NCBI RefSeq assembly: GCF_040760075.1
Contig: NZ_CP142884.1
Coordinates: 4,402,001-4,466,000 of the forward strand
Direction of reading: 5' to 3'
Length of the DNA stretch: 64,000 nt
DNA from: Sphingobacterium sp. R2
GTDB lineage: Bacteria > Bacteroidota > Bacteroidia > Sphingobacteriales > Sphingobacteriaceae
Shown here: in pieces, positions 46,861 to 55,704 of the stretch
Layout of the letters: each line of letters begins with the position of its first letter
Position numbering within the stretch: position 1 is the stretch's first letter
Translations under genes and position numbers: made by a program
The notes under the pieces: model-generated
What the model saw: only the letters and a program-made list of their open reading frames with translations
Told to the model about the DNA's origin: nothing
The model's database searches: none

Positions 46861-46891
46861 GAAACCGTTCCCAATAATTGGGAACGGTTTC
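46861..46891 (-). promoter_or_regulatory. Putative LacI-type operator upstream of GH105
   Basis: The same GAAACCGTTCCC box and its inverse as at 29071, with a 7-bp spacer differing in sequence (AATAATT versus AAAATTT). The site lies 208 bp upstream of the GH105 start on the minus strand. It also falls 17 bp past the stop of the small membrane protein gene, but no T-run marks it as that gene's terminator. Confidence 0.65.
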
Positions 46892-46908
46892 ATTAAAATG
46901 ATTTATAA

Positions 46909-47094
46909 TTAGGCCTCATCTTTGGTATTCTTTACAAGGCCTATACCAGCGAAAAAGAAGATTAACCCCAATACACCAATTACACCTAAAGTTGTATAGG
47001 CAGCACTTTTGTTAATAAGTTCATATCCGGTATATATTAAACCGACAATACCCAGAACAGTTAATACTGTTCCAAAAAAACGTTTTACGTTCAT
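46909..47094 (-). CDS. Small two-helix membrane protein
   Basis: A 61-residue protein with two hydrophobic helices (VLTVLGIVGLIYTGYEL and LGVIGVLGLIFFFAGIGL) and a short charged tail (KNTKDEA). I recognise no named family. It lies 41 bp after ligD on the same strand and may be the last gene of that operon. Such small proteins are often stress-inducible in Bacteroidota. Confidence 0.6.
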   Translation of the reverse strand: MNVKRFFGTVLTVLGIVGLIYTGYELINKSAAYTTLGVIGVLGLIFFFAGIGLVKNTKDEA

Positions 47095-47135
47095 AATAAT
47101 GAATTTTAAATTATAGATTAATGAAAATGAAACTC

Positions 47136-49835
47136 TTATTTAGCAAACTTATCCACTATGCTTTTTAAATTGATACCTTTTCCTAATACCGGTTTAAAAA
47201 TATCGCCTTCACTTCGCATCCTATCAAGGGCGTTTAGAATATGAAAATCACTTATTTTCAAACCTTTCTTGACTTCATCCCAGTGTAATGGCATCGATAC
47301 AGTGGCTCCGGGCTTAGGACGAACGGAATAAGCTGCTGCAATTGTTGCATGAGGCCTATTCTGCAAAAAATCAAGATACATTTTGCCCTTGCGATCTTTT
47401 ATGGATCGCTCCAGGCTCGTGAATTTAGGAAGCTCATGATGGACTAGGGTAACGATAACCCGCGCGAACTCTTTGGATTGATCATAAGTATATTTCCCAC
47501 CAAGCGGGATATAGATGTGAAGCCCCGTAGAACCACTGGTTTTACAATAGCTCGCTACCCCCATATCATCCAATATGTTCTTTGTGACTTGTGCAGCCTC
47601 AATAACCTGATCGAAAGAATTTTTATCCGGATCAAGGTCTATAATACAGAACGATGGGTTGTCGGGCTTCTTCACAGTACTACTCCAGGGATTCATTTCT
47701 ATACAGCCAAGATTTGCCATATAAAGTAGTGTAGCGTCATCCTTTCCAACAAGGTAATGACGGTCTTTTTCATCAGCCTCACTGTGGTAAAGATATGTTT
47801 CCGCCCAGTCTGGTGCCGTATCGGTTACGTTCTTAAAGTAGAAACCATCTTCTTCAATTCCGTTGGGAAATCGATTCATACTTTGTGGCCGATCCTTTAA
47901 ATAAGGTAATATAAACGGAGCGGCCTGATAATAGTAGTTGATAAGGTCTCTTTTTGTTATTCCCTCTTTCGGCCAAAAAACTTTATCCAGATTGGTAAAC
48001 TTCAATTCATGTTTGTTGACCTTTCTGACCTGGGTCTTATCTGAGGGATTTAAGAGGCTCTTCCGCTGCCCCTTCACTCTGGGCGAAACTATTTTATCTT
48101 CCATATGATTGACCATTTTTTCTGTAGGAGCTTCATCTTCAAGAACAACATTTTTAGCACGTTTGTCTTCGCGCATGCCGTTAAACGAAGGATGACGCAT
48201 AATACCATCGCTGGTTAATTCCGTAAAACTCACCTCGCATACAAGTTCTGGTTTAAGCCATGTCACCGTAGCGTGTGGCGGATTTGGTCTAAACCTCGAA
48301 GGCTTATTAACGTCAGGTTCTTCAGAGAAAGCTGCTTTAGAAACAATCAGCGGCTTAAATAGTTCCATCATCTCCTTTTGAAGTTTTACATTGAAACCAG
48401 TACCCACCTTTCCGGTATAAATCAATTTTTTCCCTTCATAAACACCGACCAATATGCTACTGAACAATTTACTGGAATCATCATTCAGGGTGAAACCACC
48501 TATGACGACTTCCTGCCTTTTGTTCGCTTTAATTTTTAACCAGTCTTTAGAACGGTTGTGAACATGATATAAACTATCCTTTCGCTTTGCCATAATCCCT
48601 TCAAGCCCCAATTTCTTGGCCTCTTCCAGAAAATGAATGCCGGAAGTTTCAAAATGTTCGCTGATCAAAATGCAGTTGTTCTTGGGAAGAACTTCTTTTA
48701 AAATTGATTTACGCTCAAGCAATGTCATGTCCTTCAAATCCTGGCCCCGATACCATAAGATATCGAAAACGTAATAAACCAGATCACCATCCGCTTCGCT
48801 GCGCCAGTTTTGTAGCGCTCCAAAACTAGCTGTCCCATTTTTGTCTAAAACGACTACCTCCCCATCCAAGATGGCGTCTAATTTAAGACTCTTCAATTCC
48901 TCATAAAGTGGATAGAATTTTTCATTATAGCTTTTATCATTACGGGATTTTAGTTCAACCTCCCCCTTGTTCATAAAAGCAACAGCCCTGTAGCCATCCC
49001 ACTTGACCTCATATACCCACTCATCATCATCGAACGGTTTAGCCACAAGTGTAGCGAGCATAGGCTCTGTATGAGAATAGAACTTCTTTGACGACGCATT
49101 TTTCAACAAGATCTGAAGATTCCTCTTGCTTTTAGCACGATGCTTTGGAACAGCTTCCAACTGATCGTTGATTAATTTGGATGCCTCGTTTTTTGTCGAA
49201 CGTTTATCCTTTACTGTACTGTTTTTCTTAATGATATTTTCACCATATACTTTATCGGGTGACCTTTCCATCTGCTGAATAGTTTTACCCGATATCACCG
49301 ATTTATCGCTTGCAGTAATATCCTTATCGCTAGCATATTGATCCTCCAGCTTCATTAAAAGCCAACCATCATCTCCCCTCCCATGAGCCTTAACAAGAGC
49401 AAACTCACCTTTAAGTTTTTTACCGTATAGCTTAAATTTAAGCTTGCCAGAATGAAGTTGATGTAAGAGATCTTTTTCCTGTTTGGAAATATCCTTAACG
49501 CTCCCATCAGCCGGTTCATAGTGTCCCTCATCCCAAACGATAACCGTGCCTCCGCCATATTGTCCTTTTGGAATCGAACCTTCAAAATTTCGATAATCAT
49601 AGGGATGATCCTCCACCATCACAGCGAGGCGTTTGACAGTAGGATCGATTGATGGCCCCTTAGGAACTGCCCAACTTTTCAGAACACCGCCCATTTCAAG
49701 ACGAAAGTCGTAATGTAGATGTGAGGCATCATGTTTTTGGATTACAAACCGAAGTTCCTTTCCGTTTGGCTTTCCTCCAAACGGTTCTGGGGTGTTCTCC
49801 TCGGAACGCTTTTCGCGATATTTAGACAGTCCCAT
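47136..49835 (-). CDS. ligD: ATP-dependent DNA ligase D (PE-ligase-polymerase)
   Basis: An 899-residue three-domain end-joining enzyme. The order is 3'-phosphoesterase (about 1-165, with HDASHLHYDFRLE), ligase (about 250-560, adenylated Lys278 in YEVKWDGYRA, then KSILKEVLPKNNC), and primase-like polymerase (about 620-899, with FTNLDKVFWPKEGITK and metal-binding DLDPD). With Ku it repairs double-strand breaks. No ku gene is in the window. It is preceded closely by a DUF3606 gene. Start and length are normal for Bacteroidota LigD. Confidence 0.96.
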   Translation of the reverse strand: MGLSKYREKRSEENTPEPFGGKPNGKELRFVIQKHDASHLHYDFRLEMGGVLKSWAVPKGPSIDPTVKRLAVMVEDHPYDYRNFEGSIPKGQYGGGTVIVWDEGHYEPADGSVKDISKQEKDLLHQLHSGKLKFKLYGKKLKGEFALVKAHGRGDDGWLLMKLEDQYASDKDITASDKSVISGKTIQQMERSPDKVYGENIIKKNSTVKDKRSTKNEASKLINDQLEAVPKHRAKSKRNLQILLKNASSKKFYSHTEPMLATLVAKPFDDDEWVYEVKWDGYRAVAFMNKGEVELKSRNDKSYNEKFYPLYEELKSLKLDAILDGEVVVLDKNGTASFGALQNWRSEADGDLVYYVFDILWYRGQDLKDMTLLERKSILKEVLPKNNCILISEHFETSGIHFLEEAKKLGLEGIMAKRKDSLYHVHNRSKDWLKIKANKRQEVVIGGFTLNDDSSKLFSSILVGVYEGKKLIYTGKVGTGFNVKLQKEMMELFKPLIVSKAAFSEEPDVNKPSRFRPNPPHATVTWLKPELVCEVSFTELTSDGIMRHPSFNGMREDKRAKNVVLEDEAPTEKMVNHMEDKIVSPRVKGQRKSLLNPSDKTQVRKVNKHELKFTNLDKVFWPKEGITKRDLINYYYQAAPFILPYLKDRPQSMNRFPNGIEEDGFYFKNVTDTAPDWAETYLYHSEADEKDRHYLVGKDDATLLYMANLGCIEMNPWSSTVKKPDNPSFCIIDLDPDKNSFDQVIEAAQVTKNILDDMGVASYCKTSGSTGLHIYIPLGGKYTYDQSKEFARVIVTLVHHELPKFTSLERSIKDRKGKMYLDFLQNRPHATIAAAYSVRPKPGATVSMPLHWDEVKKGLKISDFHILNALDRMRSEGDIFKPVLGKGINLKSIVDKFAK

Positions 49836-49868
49836 AACTACTGTATTTAAGTATATTGAAAATAACGT

Positions 49869-50060
49869 TTATTTCCCGTGCCGTTTCTTCAAATAATCTT
49901 CAAGAACTTTTCTTTCATTCGATCCGGTCGCCCGTATTGCGCCAACAACAGCTTGACTGCTCACCCCCATCTTATCCTTGAAATATTGAATTTCGTACTG
50001 TTCTGATCCGCTTACTTTGCTTCTGTCGGATTTCCCTTTTTTAGACTTGTTATCTGCCAT
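49869..50060 (-). CDS. DUF3606 small protein
   Basis: A 63-residue, lysine-rich protein. The pattern EQYEIQYFKDKMGVSSQAVV, GAIRATGSNERKVLEDYL is that of DUF3606. Its helix-turn-helix-like core suggests nucleic acid contact, but no function is established. It lies 33 bp before ligD on the same strand, which suggests co-expression. Confidence 0.85.
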   Translation of the reverse strand: MADNKSKKGKSDRSKVSGSEQYEIQYFKDKMGVSSQAVVGAIRATGSNERKVLEDYLKKRHGK

Positions 50061-50407
50061 GGTATTTTGTTTTAGTGTTTTTCTTTTGGCGATTGAAAAA
50101 TCCTAGATTTCAATTCGCGATACATTCAATTTTGATATAACACAAACGTCAAAGTGAAAAGGTTTTTAAAGAATTGCGCTTAGGGGAACCAGACATCAAA
50201 TATTGCTCGCTATTGCTTGGTTAATTGTATTTTTTCGCATGACTAAAGCTAACTTGGAATGTTACATTCCATTTCGACAGAAGAAGTATTTAATTTGTAA
50301 CTTGCTATTGAAAAGATACTAGGTTCTTATCAGCACAACGTTTGCTAATAAAAACCGTGTATGCCGATATTACTTTTGCAAGATGTTATTTTGTATAGAT
50401 TATCAGT
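50061..50407. promoter_or_regulatory. Divergent promoter region
   Basis: About 350 bp between the DUF3606/ligD operon (minus) and an AraC gene (plus). For the AraC gene a TACTTTTG element (TAnnTTTG) lies at 50371-50378, 30 bp before its ATG. I see no coding stretch or RNA here. Confidence 0.4.
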
Positions 50408-51172
50408 ATGAATTTATCAAAAAATGCACTGGAATATTCCTCTATAGCCCCGTCTCCTTCACTTATCGGAATGGTAGAAAGTATATGGATGTTGAAAAAT
50501 CATTCGAACAAGCGAGAGGAAAGCATTATTATACCTGACGGAAAAATAGATTTATTTCTTCTGATGGAAGAAAACAATAGTTTTCAGATCTTCATTTCTG
50601 GAGTCTGTGATAAACCCATTTTAAAGCCGCCCTATCCGAAATCGACGATGTTTGCCATCAGTTTTTATCCGTTGGCCGCCGAATATATTTTTAAGCAGTC
50701 TTTCGAAAAATTAAGAAACCAAAGACTGGTATTGCCAAATGATTATTTGGGATTTGGCAGGAATGATCTTGCAGATTTTGATAACTTTTACACGAAAGCC
50801 TGCAAAATATTCGAAAAGCAATTTGAAAACGAAATAGATGTGAGGAAAAAAAAACTATTCGAACAGATTTACCTATCAAAAGGCGAAACGACGGTAGAAG
50901 AACTTTCTAATAAGGTGATTTGGAGCAGCCGGCAGATGAACCGTTATTTCAACTGCTGGTTTGGTATTCCATTAAAATCTTACATTAATATTATTCGTTT
51001 TTCCAATTCCCTAAAACAATTAAAAATGGGAATATTTTATCCGGAGCTTAATTATGTGGATCAATCCCATTTCATTAGGCAGGTAAAGAAATTCTCAGGT
51101 GTAAAACCAACCCTACTAAATAAAAATGAAAACGACCGATTTATCCAATTGAGTGTATTAGCCGATTACTAA
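50408..51172 (+). CDS. AraC-family transcriptional regulator
   Basis: A 254-residue regulator. The N-terminal sensor (SPSLIGMVESIWMLKNHSNK; ESIIIPDGKIDLFLLMEENN) is the type common in Bacteroidota, followed by HTH blocks TTVEELSNKVIWSSRQMNRY and FNCWFGIPLKSYINIIRF, and a last helix with NYVDQSHFIRQVKKFSGVKP. It lies 25 bp before the VOC gene and probably controls it. Confidence 0.88.
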   Translation: MNLSKNALEYSSIAPSPSLIGMVESIWMLKNHSNKREESIIIPDGKIDLFLLMEENNSFQIFISGVCDKPILKPPYPKSTMFAISFYPLAAEYIFKQSFEKLRNQRLVLPNDYLGFGRNDLADFDNFYTKACKIFEKQFENEIDVRKKKLFEQIYLSKGETTVEELSNKVIWSSRQMNRYFNCWFGIPLKSYINIIRFSNSLKQLKMGIFYPELNYVDQSHFIRQVKKFSGVKPTLLNKNENDRFIQLSVLADY

Positions 51173-51197
51173 CTTTGTCTGTAAATCAAACAAAAAT

Positions 51198-51578
51198 ATG
51201 CATATTAATCATATCAATCTTGTCGTAAAAGATGTTGATAAAGCCGTTAATTTATTGACAGATATTTTCAAGTTCAATTTAATAGTCAACCGCAATAATA
51301 AAATGGCTGTACTGAAGGATAATAATAATTTTGTTGTTGTAATTTGGGGACAAGAATTGAACAAAGAGAAAGATGTACCGCAATATCCTAAGAATTTCCA
51401 TATCGGCTTTTATCAAGACGACGAAATTGCAGTTCAAAACATTTTTGAACTTTTAAAAAACAACGAAGCATTAAAAATTGATGGAGCTCCCAAAAGAATC
51501 AGAAATACATTCGGATTTTATTGCTATTTTGAGAATCTAATGATTGAAATTAGCGTAAATCCTTTTAATTATGAATAG
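51198..51578 (+). CDS. VOC/glyoxalase-fold protein
   Basis: A 126-residue protein with the vicinal-oxygen-chelate fold: MHINHINLVVKDVDKAVNLL, the metal His near the start, a central NNFVVVIWGQEL strand, KNFHIGFYQDDEIAVQNIFE, and a final LMIEISVN with a Glu ligand. Members include glyoxalases, dioxygenases and antibiotic-binding proteins; context does not choose between them. Confidence 0.85.
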   Translation: MHINHINLVVKDVDKAVNLLTDIFKFNLIVNRNNKMAVLKDNNNFVVVIWGQELNKEKDVPQYPKNFHIGFYQDDEIAVQNIFELLKNNEALKIDGAPKRIRNTFGFYCYFENLMIEISVNPFNYE

Positions 51579-51898
51579 ACTGCTCCTGAGCCTACATAAT
51601 GATTGCTAAATTCTGATCCGTTGAACATTGCTATTCACCAAATTTCTTATAAATAGCCCCCAGTCGGATTGTATATGTATTCGGTTTTCCAATAAATTAT
51701 TCCTTAAGAATCACAACTCTATAAATGTATCGAATTCCATTTTTTAGCAATAGCCGATCTAAAAAAGATCGGGTTCTGATTTCATTCCAGAGAATTCCCA
51801 ACACAATCGAATCAAGAAGGACAGCTTGCATATAAAATGGTTTGGCCGCAAAGAATGAAATTCTCTGCGGCCAAACTAGCATCTAGCATAACGCTAAA
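51579..51898. other. Intergenic region with a terminator-like repeat
   Basis: A 320-bp gap between convergent genes. An inverted repeat with 10-bp arms lies at 51841-51850 and 51866-51875, 24 bp past the stop of the minus-strand fasciclin gene. It may end that transcript, though only a short T-rich stretch follows on the minus strand. A minus-strand open frame at 51697-51882 looks non-coding. Confidence 0.4.
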
Positions 51899-52852
51899 TT
51901 AAGGAAGAAGAACTTGATCAATGACATGGACAACACCGTTTGTTGCCAGCATGTTTACGCCAGTTATTGTGGACTCACTGGTATTACTTTTACCTTTCAG
52001 CATTGCCTTTCCAGACAATTTCACAGTGATTTTTTCACCGTTTAAGGTACTTAGCATCTGTCCATCTGAAAGATCAGAAGAGAAAGCCCTAGCTGAAAGA
52101 ACGTGATAGGTTAGAATCTTAGTCAGCGCTGCGGGATCAGCTTGATTAATTGAAGCTATTGTGGTAAAACCCGCGTTGATAAAAGCTTGATTTGTAGGTG
52201 CGAAAACCGTGTATGGTCCTGATCCACTCAACAATTGAGCAACATTTGTAGTTCCTTGACTTGCTCTCAACACTGCAGCAACTAAGAAGGATAAATCACT
52301 ATTAGCTGTAGCAAGTGCCACTATATTTTTTGTTGCCGGCATAAGTACATGAGAAATACCATGAATGACACCATTCGTAGCCATCATATCTGGAGAGGTT
52401 ACCGCCCAGCCATTGACAAATATACCCTTACTATTTTTAGTAACGTAAACATTGCTTCCGTTTGCTGTCTTCACTTCTGCATTTGGACCAGCGGGTACGC
52501 TAGAAGCAACTACTTTAGCGGATAATGTATGATACAACAAAACGGATTTCAAGCTTTCTGCAGACATGCTACTAATATCTGCCGAAGTCATCCCTGAGCT
52601 TTCGAAGGCAGCATTATTTGGAGCAAATACTGTAAATGGTCCTGTTGAAGAAAGTGTTTCGCCCAGACCAGCCTTTGTCACGGCAGAGGCTAATATGGAA
52701 TAATCCTTGTTCATGGATACCATCGCAGAGATTGTTCCTGTTGTTTCCATCTGCTTGTCATCGTCTTTACTACATGACACTGTAATCATCGAGAATACCA
52801 TTAAGGCCGATGCCATACTCGATAGTCGTTTGATGTTCTTGTTGAATTTCAT
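51899..52852 (-). CDS. Fasciclin (FAS1) two-domain lipoprotein
   Basis: A 317-residue lipoprotein (lipobox MITVSC). It carries two FAS1 domains: about 40-170 (YSILASAVTKAGLGETLSST, GPFTVFAPNNAAFESSG, then GVIHGISHVLMP) and about 180-317 (LSFLVAAVLRASQGT, GPYTVFAPTNQAFINAG, GVVHVIDQVLLP). Such domains mediate adhesion or matrix contact at the cell surface. It is divergent from the Hsp31-like gene. Confidence 0.93.
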   Translation of the reverse strand: MKFNKNIKRLSSMASALMVFSMITVSCSKDDDKQMETTGTISAMVSMNKDYSILASAVTKAGLGETLSSTGPFTVFAPNNAAFESSGMTSADISSMSAESLKSVLLYHTLSAKVVASSVPAGPNAEVKTANGSNVYVTKNSKGIFVNGWAVTSPDMMATNGVIHGISHVLMPATKNIVALATANSDLSFLVAAVLRASQGTTNVAQLLSGSGPYTVFAPTNQAFINAGFTTIASINQADPAALTKILTYHVLSARAFSSDLSDGQMLSTLNGEKITVKLSGKAMLKGKSNTSESTITGVNMLATNGVVHVIDQVLLP

Positions 52853-53221
52853 AATTATAATTTTTAATATTTTGATTTACAAACAAGCAACTGAACAAAA
52901 TAGTTTAAAAATAAACCAAATTAGTTTATGATTTCCAAAAAAAGTCATTTTAAAGACATTTAGAGGATAGTATTAGCATCAAATTAAACTAAAAAAGCTT
53001 TTGTAGGTGTTATAGATTGCTGGTGATGTATTAAAATTCATATCAATTTTTAAACAAAACAGCATCGCCTTCAGATTTGTTATCTTATAAGATCATGCAG
53101 ATGTGTCATTTTCTCCACACTGCTATGTAGGCTGTTTTGGAGAATAAACGAGCGATAAGCTGGCAAAAACATATGATAGCATAAATACGATAAGTTATAC
53201 ACCATAAACAATACATACATT
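52853..53221. promoter_or_regulatory. Divergent promoter region
   Basis: About 370 AT-rich bases between the fasciclin gene (minus) and the Hsp31-like gene (plus). I see no coding sequence or terminator. Promoters for both genes must lie here, but no clear TAnnTTTG element could be placed. Confidence 0.35.
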
Positions 53222-54103
53222 ATGTCTTTATTTTCAAAAGATTTGAGCAAAGAGCCAATATTTGACGGCATGGGCTATGAGCCTTCTTTTTTTTCAAGAA
53301 AAGAAATGGTTACTACAAAAACCGACTATAGTAAGAAAAAATATGATGAAGGCAACAAAGATACGAGAAAAAAAATTCTTGTACTTTGTACGGAGGAACG
53401 TTATATGACCATGAAAAATGGAAAGAAATTTTCTACAGGCAATCATCCCGTTGAAACACTCGTACCTATTCTTCATTTTGACCAAGCCGGATTTGACGTG
53501 GATTTCTATACGCCAACCGGCGGCACGGTAAAATTTGAGATGTGGGCAATGCCTTATGAAGACGAACATATTGGTAAAATTCTCGAAAAATACAATACAC
53601 AATTTTCAAACCCACACAGTCTCCAGGATTTTGTAGCAGACACAACTAAATCTTATGTCGACTATGTAGCTGTCTTCATTCCCGGAGGACATGGCGCAAT
53701 GCTCGGCCTCCCCGAGAATAACGATGTAAAAGAGCTGATTAAATGGGTAATAGCCGAAAATAAATTTATGCTGACAATATGCCATGGACCCGCAGCCCTC
53801 TTATCTGCTGCACAAGGTATTGATGAGAATGAGTTTCCATATAAAGGATATAAAATCAATTCTTTTCCTGACGAAATGGATCAAATTCTTCCACAAAGTG
53901 GATACCAGCCGGGCGAAATGCCTTGGTTGTATGGCGAGAAACTGAAACAGCTGGGGGTTGAAATCTTAAATAAAAAAATTAGCGGCGATTGCCATGTTGA
54001 CCGGAAGCTGATCACCGCCGACAGTCCGCTGGCAGCAGACAAATTCGGCAAAATCTGTGTGGAACAATTGCTTGCTGATGAAAAATCTAAAACAGAAAAT
54101 TAA
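53222..54103 (+). CDS. hchA: Hsp31/HchA-like glyoxalase III/deglycase
   Basis: A 293-residue protein of the DJ-1/PfpI superfamily, HchA type. The N-terminal extension includes PSFFSRKEMVTTKTDYSKKK, and the nucleophile Cys is in FMLTICHGPAALLSAAQGI. FIPGGHGAMLGLPENNDVK and the C-terminal CHVDRKLITADSPLAADKFG are diagnostic of Hsp31. It detoxifies methylglyoxal and has been assigned chaperone and deglycase roles. It is probably induced by carbonyl or acid stress. Confidence 0.92.
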   Translation: MSLFSKDLSKEPIFDGMGYEPSFFSRKEMVTTKTDYSKKKYDEGNKDTRKKILVLCTEERYMTMKNGKKFSTGNHPVETLVPILHFDQAGFDVDFYTPTGGTVKFEMWAMPYEDEHIGKILEKYNTQFSNPHSLQDFVADTTKSYVDYVAVFIPGGHGAMLGLPENNDVKELIKWVIAENKFMLTICHGPAALLSAAQGIDENEFPYKGYKINSFPDEMDQILPQSGYQPGEMPWLYGEKLKQLGVEILNKKISGDCHVDRKLITADSPLAADKFGKICVEQLLADEKSKTEN

Positions 54104-54123
54104 AAATTAATAAAACAATCTCA

Positions 54124-54154
54124 AACCTCGACCAACAACAGAGCGGTCGAGGTT
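54124..54154. terminator. Bidirectional terminator-like inverted repeat
   Basis: Perfect 10-bp arms (54124-54133 and 54145-54154) with an 11-base loop lie between the convergent Hsp31 and TspO-like genes, about 20 bp past the Hsp31 stop. No long T-run follows, so efficiency is uncertain. Confidence 0.6.
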
Positions 54155-54186
54155 AATGCCAACATGCCCTACCTACCATTTAACTA

Positions 54187-54957
54187 CTAAAATAATAGCT
54201 GTTTACGATATCGAATACAATAGACAAACAGGTTTAGCAGAACAATAATGGCTATGACAATGGCCGCTGCATATATGATGCTATTCGTTCCCTTATTTGC
54301 CACTGCAATTGCAATCAAAGCCCAGGCAGATACAAGTCCAAATACGGGCATACGACGTTGCCAAATCATTATTAAATGAATAATTAGCGCGACTACAAAC
54401 ATGATAATTGTCCATAGCGTTGCAGATAAGCCAAACCCGCCCCAACCGATCTTTGTAAGATAGGCCGCAATGTCGGCAATTAAAGCGACAGAAATCCACC
54501 CGGCATACAGATGGAAAGGCAGCTTTAAAAAGAAAAGTTTTTTGAGGTTTGATTGAAAAGAAATAGCCCGAGTATTTTGAATGATCCGTAACAACGATAC
54601 AAATAGCAGGAGCATCAAAAAAATGGTCACAGAAGTATAGTCATACAACCAGGTAATTACCCATAAACAATTTGCCAAACAAGAAACCAAAAACCACCAC
54701 CCAACTTTTAAGATCACCTCTTCCTTTTCTCTTGTCAGTTTTAATAATGGTCCAAAATAGACCACAAATCCAAACAAGCCCAGATATATCAAGCCCCAAA
54801 TGGAGAAAGCATATCCAGCCGGTGTAAAAAGGTTTTGATACTTAGCTGATATCGTTGCCATTGTTTCCCCGTTAAAAATGCCGGTATTGGATAAGTAATT
54901 GATAACTATAGTAACGACTAAAACAACTGCATTGACTATTTGGTAGATCTTTTTCAT
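54187..54957 (-). CDS. TspO/MBR-like tryptophan-rich membrane protein
   Basis: A 256-residue protein with about seven hydrophobic helices. FTPAGYAFSIWGLIYLGLFG is the TspO-like signature of the longer Bacteroidota/eukaryote-like branch; WWFLVSCLANCLWVITW and AGWISVALIADIAA follow. TspO proteins bind porphyrins and are linked to light or oxidative stress, but the long branch is unstudied. Three Trp-rich helices match. The length exceeds classical TspO (about 160). Confidence 0.8.
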   Translation of the reverse strand: MKKIYQIVNAVVLVVTIVINYLSNTGIFNGETMATISAKYQNLFTPAGYAFSIWGLIYLGLFGFVVYFGPLLKLTREKEEVILKVGWWFLVSCLANCLWVITWLYDYTSVTIFLMLLLFVSLLRIIQNTRAISFQSNLKKLFFLKLPFHLYAGWISVALIADIAAYLTKIGWGGFGLSATLWTIIMFVVALIIHLIMIWQRRMPVFGLVSAWALIAIAVANKGTNSIIYAAAIVIAIIVLLNLFVYCIRYRKQLLF

Positions 54958-55032
54958 TGTAAAAGCTATAAATAATGTTAATAAAGGCTAATTTAGTAAT
55001 TTATCGCCGATCGACAAGCGATTAAAGAGTAG

Positions 55033-55506
55033 CTATGATTTATTATTAGGACGATTAAATAGCTCTTCTAGAATCTCATAGCGATAGTCAAAAATTTGAT
55101 TTAATTTCTTTTTGACAAACATACCGTGCGCAACTGTACCCAATATTCCGAAGGGCAATTCATACTCAACAGTATCTTTCATCAACACGCCTTTTTCATT
55201 TGGAATAAATTCATGAAAATGATTCCAAAATCGATAAGGCCCCTTTAATTGAAAATCAGTAAAACTCTTATACTTTTCCACTTGCGTTATTTTGGTCTTC
55301 CACTTTAACGGAATTCGAAAAATTGGAGATACTAAATAATCGATGACCATACTTTCTACAATTTCTTCGCCATTAAATTCTGAAACAACCACAAAACCCA
55401 TGTCTTTAGGTGTTATCTGAGCAAGATTTTGTGGAGATGAAAAAAAATTCCAAGCGCGTGCTATATCGCAAGCTAATTGTTGTTCCCTATATAATGTATA
55501 TTTCAT
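55033..55506 (-). CDS. SRPBCC/START-like ligand-binding protein
   Basis: A 157-residue protein when started at the ATG at 55506 (MKYTLYREQQLACDIARAWN), which gives the usual N-terminal strand; an earlier Met at 55551 adds a poor segment. SRPBCC features are FFSSPQNLAQITPKDMGF, a hydrophobic-cavity pattern and an amphipathic C-terminal helix (VKKKLNQIFDYRYEILEELF). Members bind lipids or polyketides, or are cyclases; nothing closer can be said. Confidence 0.8.
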   Translation of the reverse strand: MKYTLYREQQLACDIARAWNFFSSPQNLAQITPKDMGFVVVSEFNGEEIVESMVIDYLVSPIFRIPLKWKTKITQVEKYKSFTDFQLKGPYRFWNHFHEFIPNEKGVLMKDTVEYELPFGILGTVAHGMFVKKKLNQIFDYRYEILEELFNRPNNKS

Positions 55507-55704
55507 TTGAATGTGAATTGCAAAATCCAATTTGATGCCCATTGCCAGCATACTATTAAAATAACAATGGGAAGATTATTTGGTTTAAAAATATACTAAA
55601 TATACAAAAAAAATAAAAAACGAAATATACAACTAGTAAACGAAGAATACTATTAAACTATGTACGACTAGAATAACACGATGGGATGTCGAGTTTCAAC
55701 TCGA

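Noticed and set aside
51697..51882. 61-residue minus-strand open frame
   Set aside because: It overlaps the terminator-like repeat, has no good start context and no recognisable pattern.
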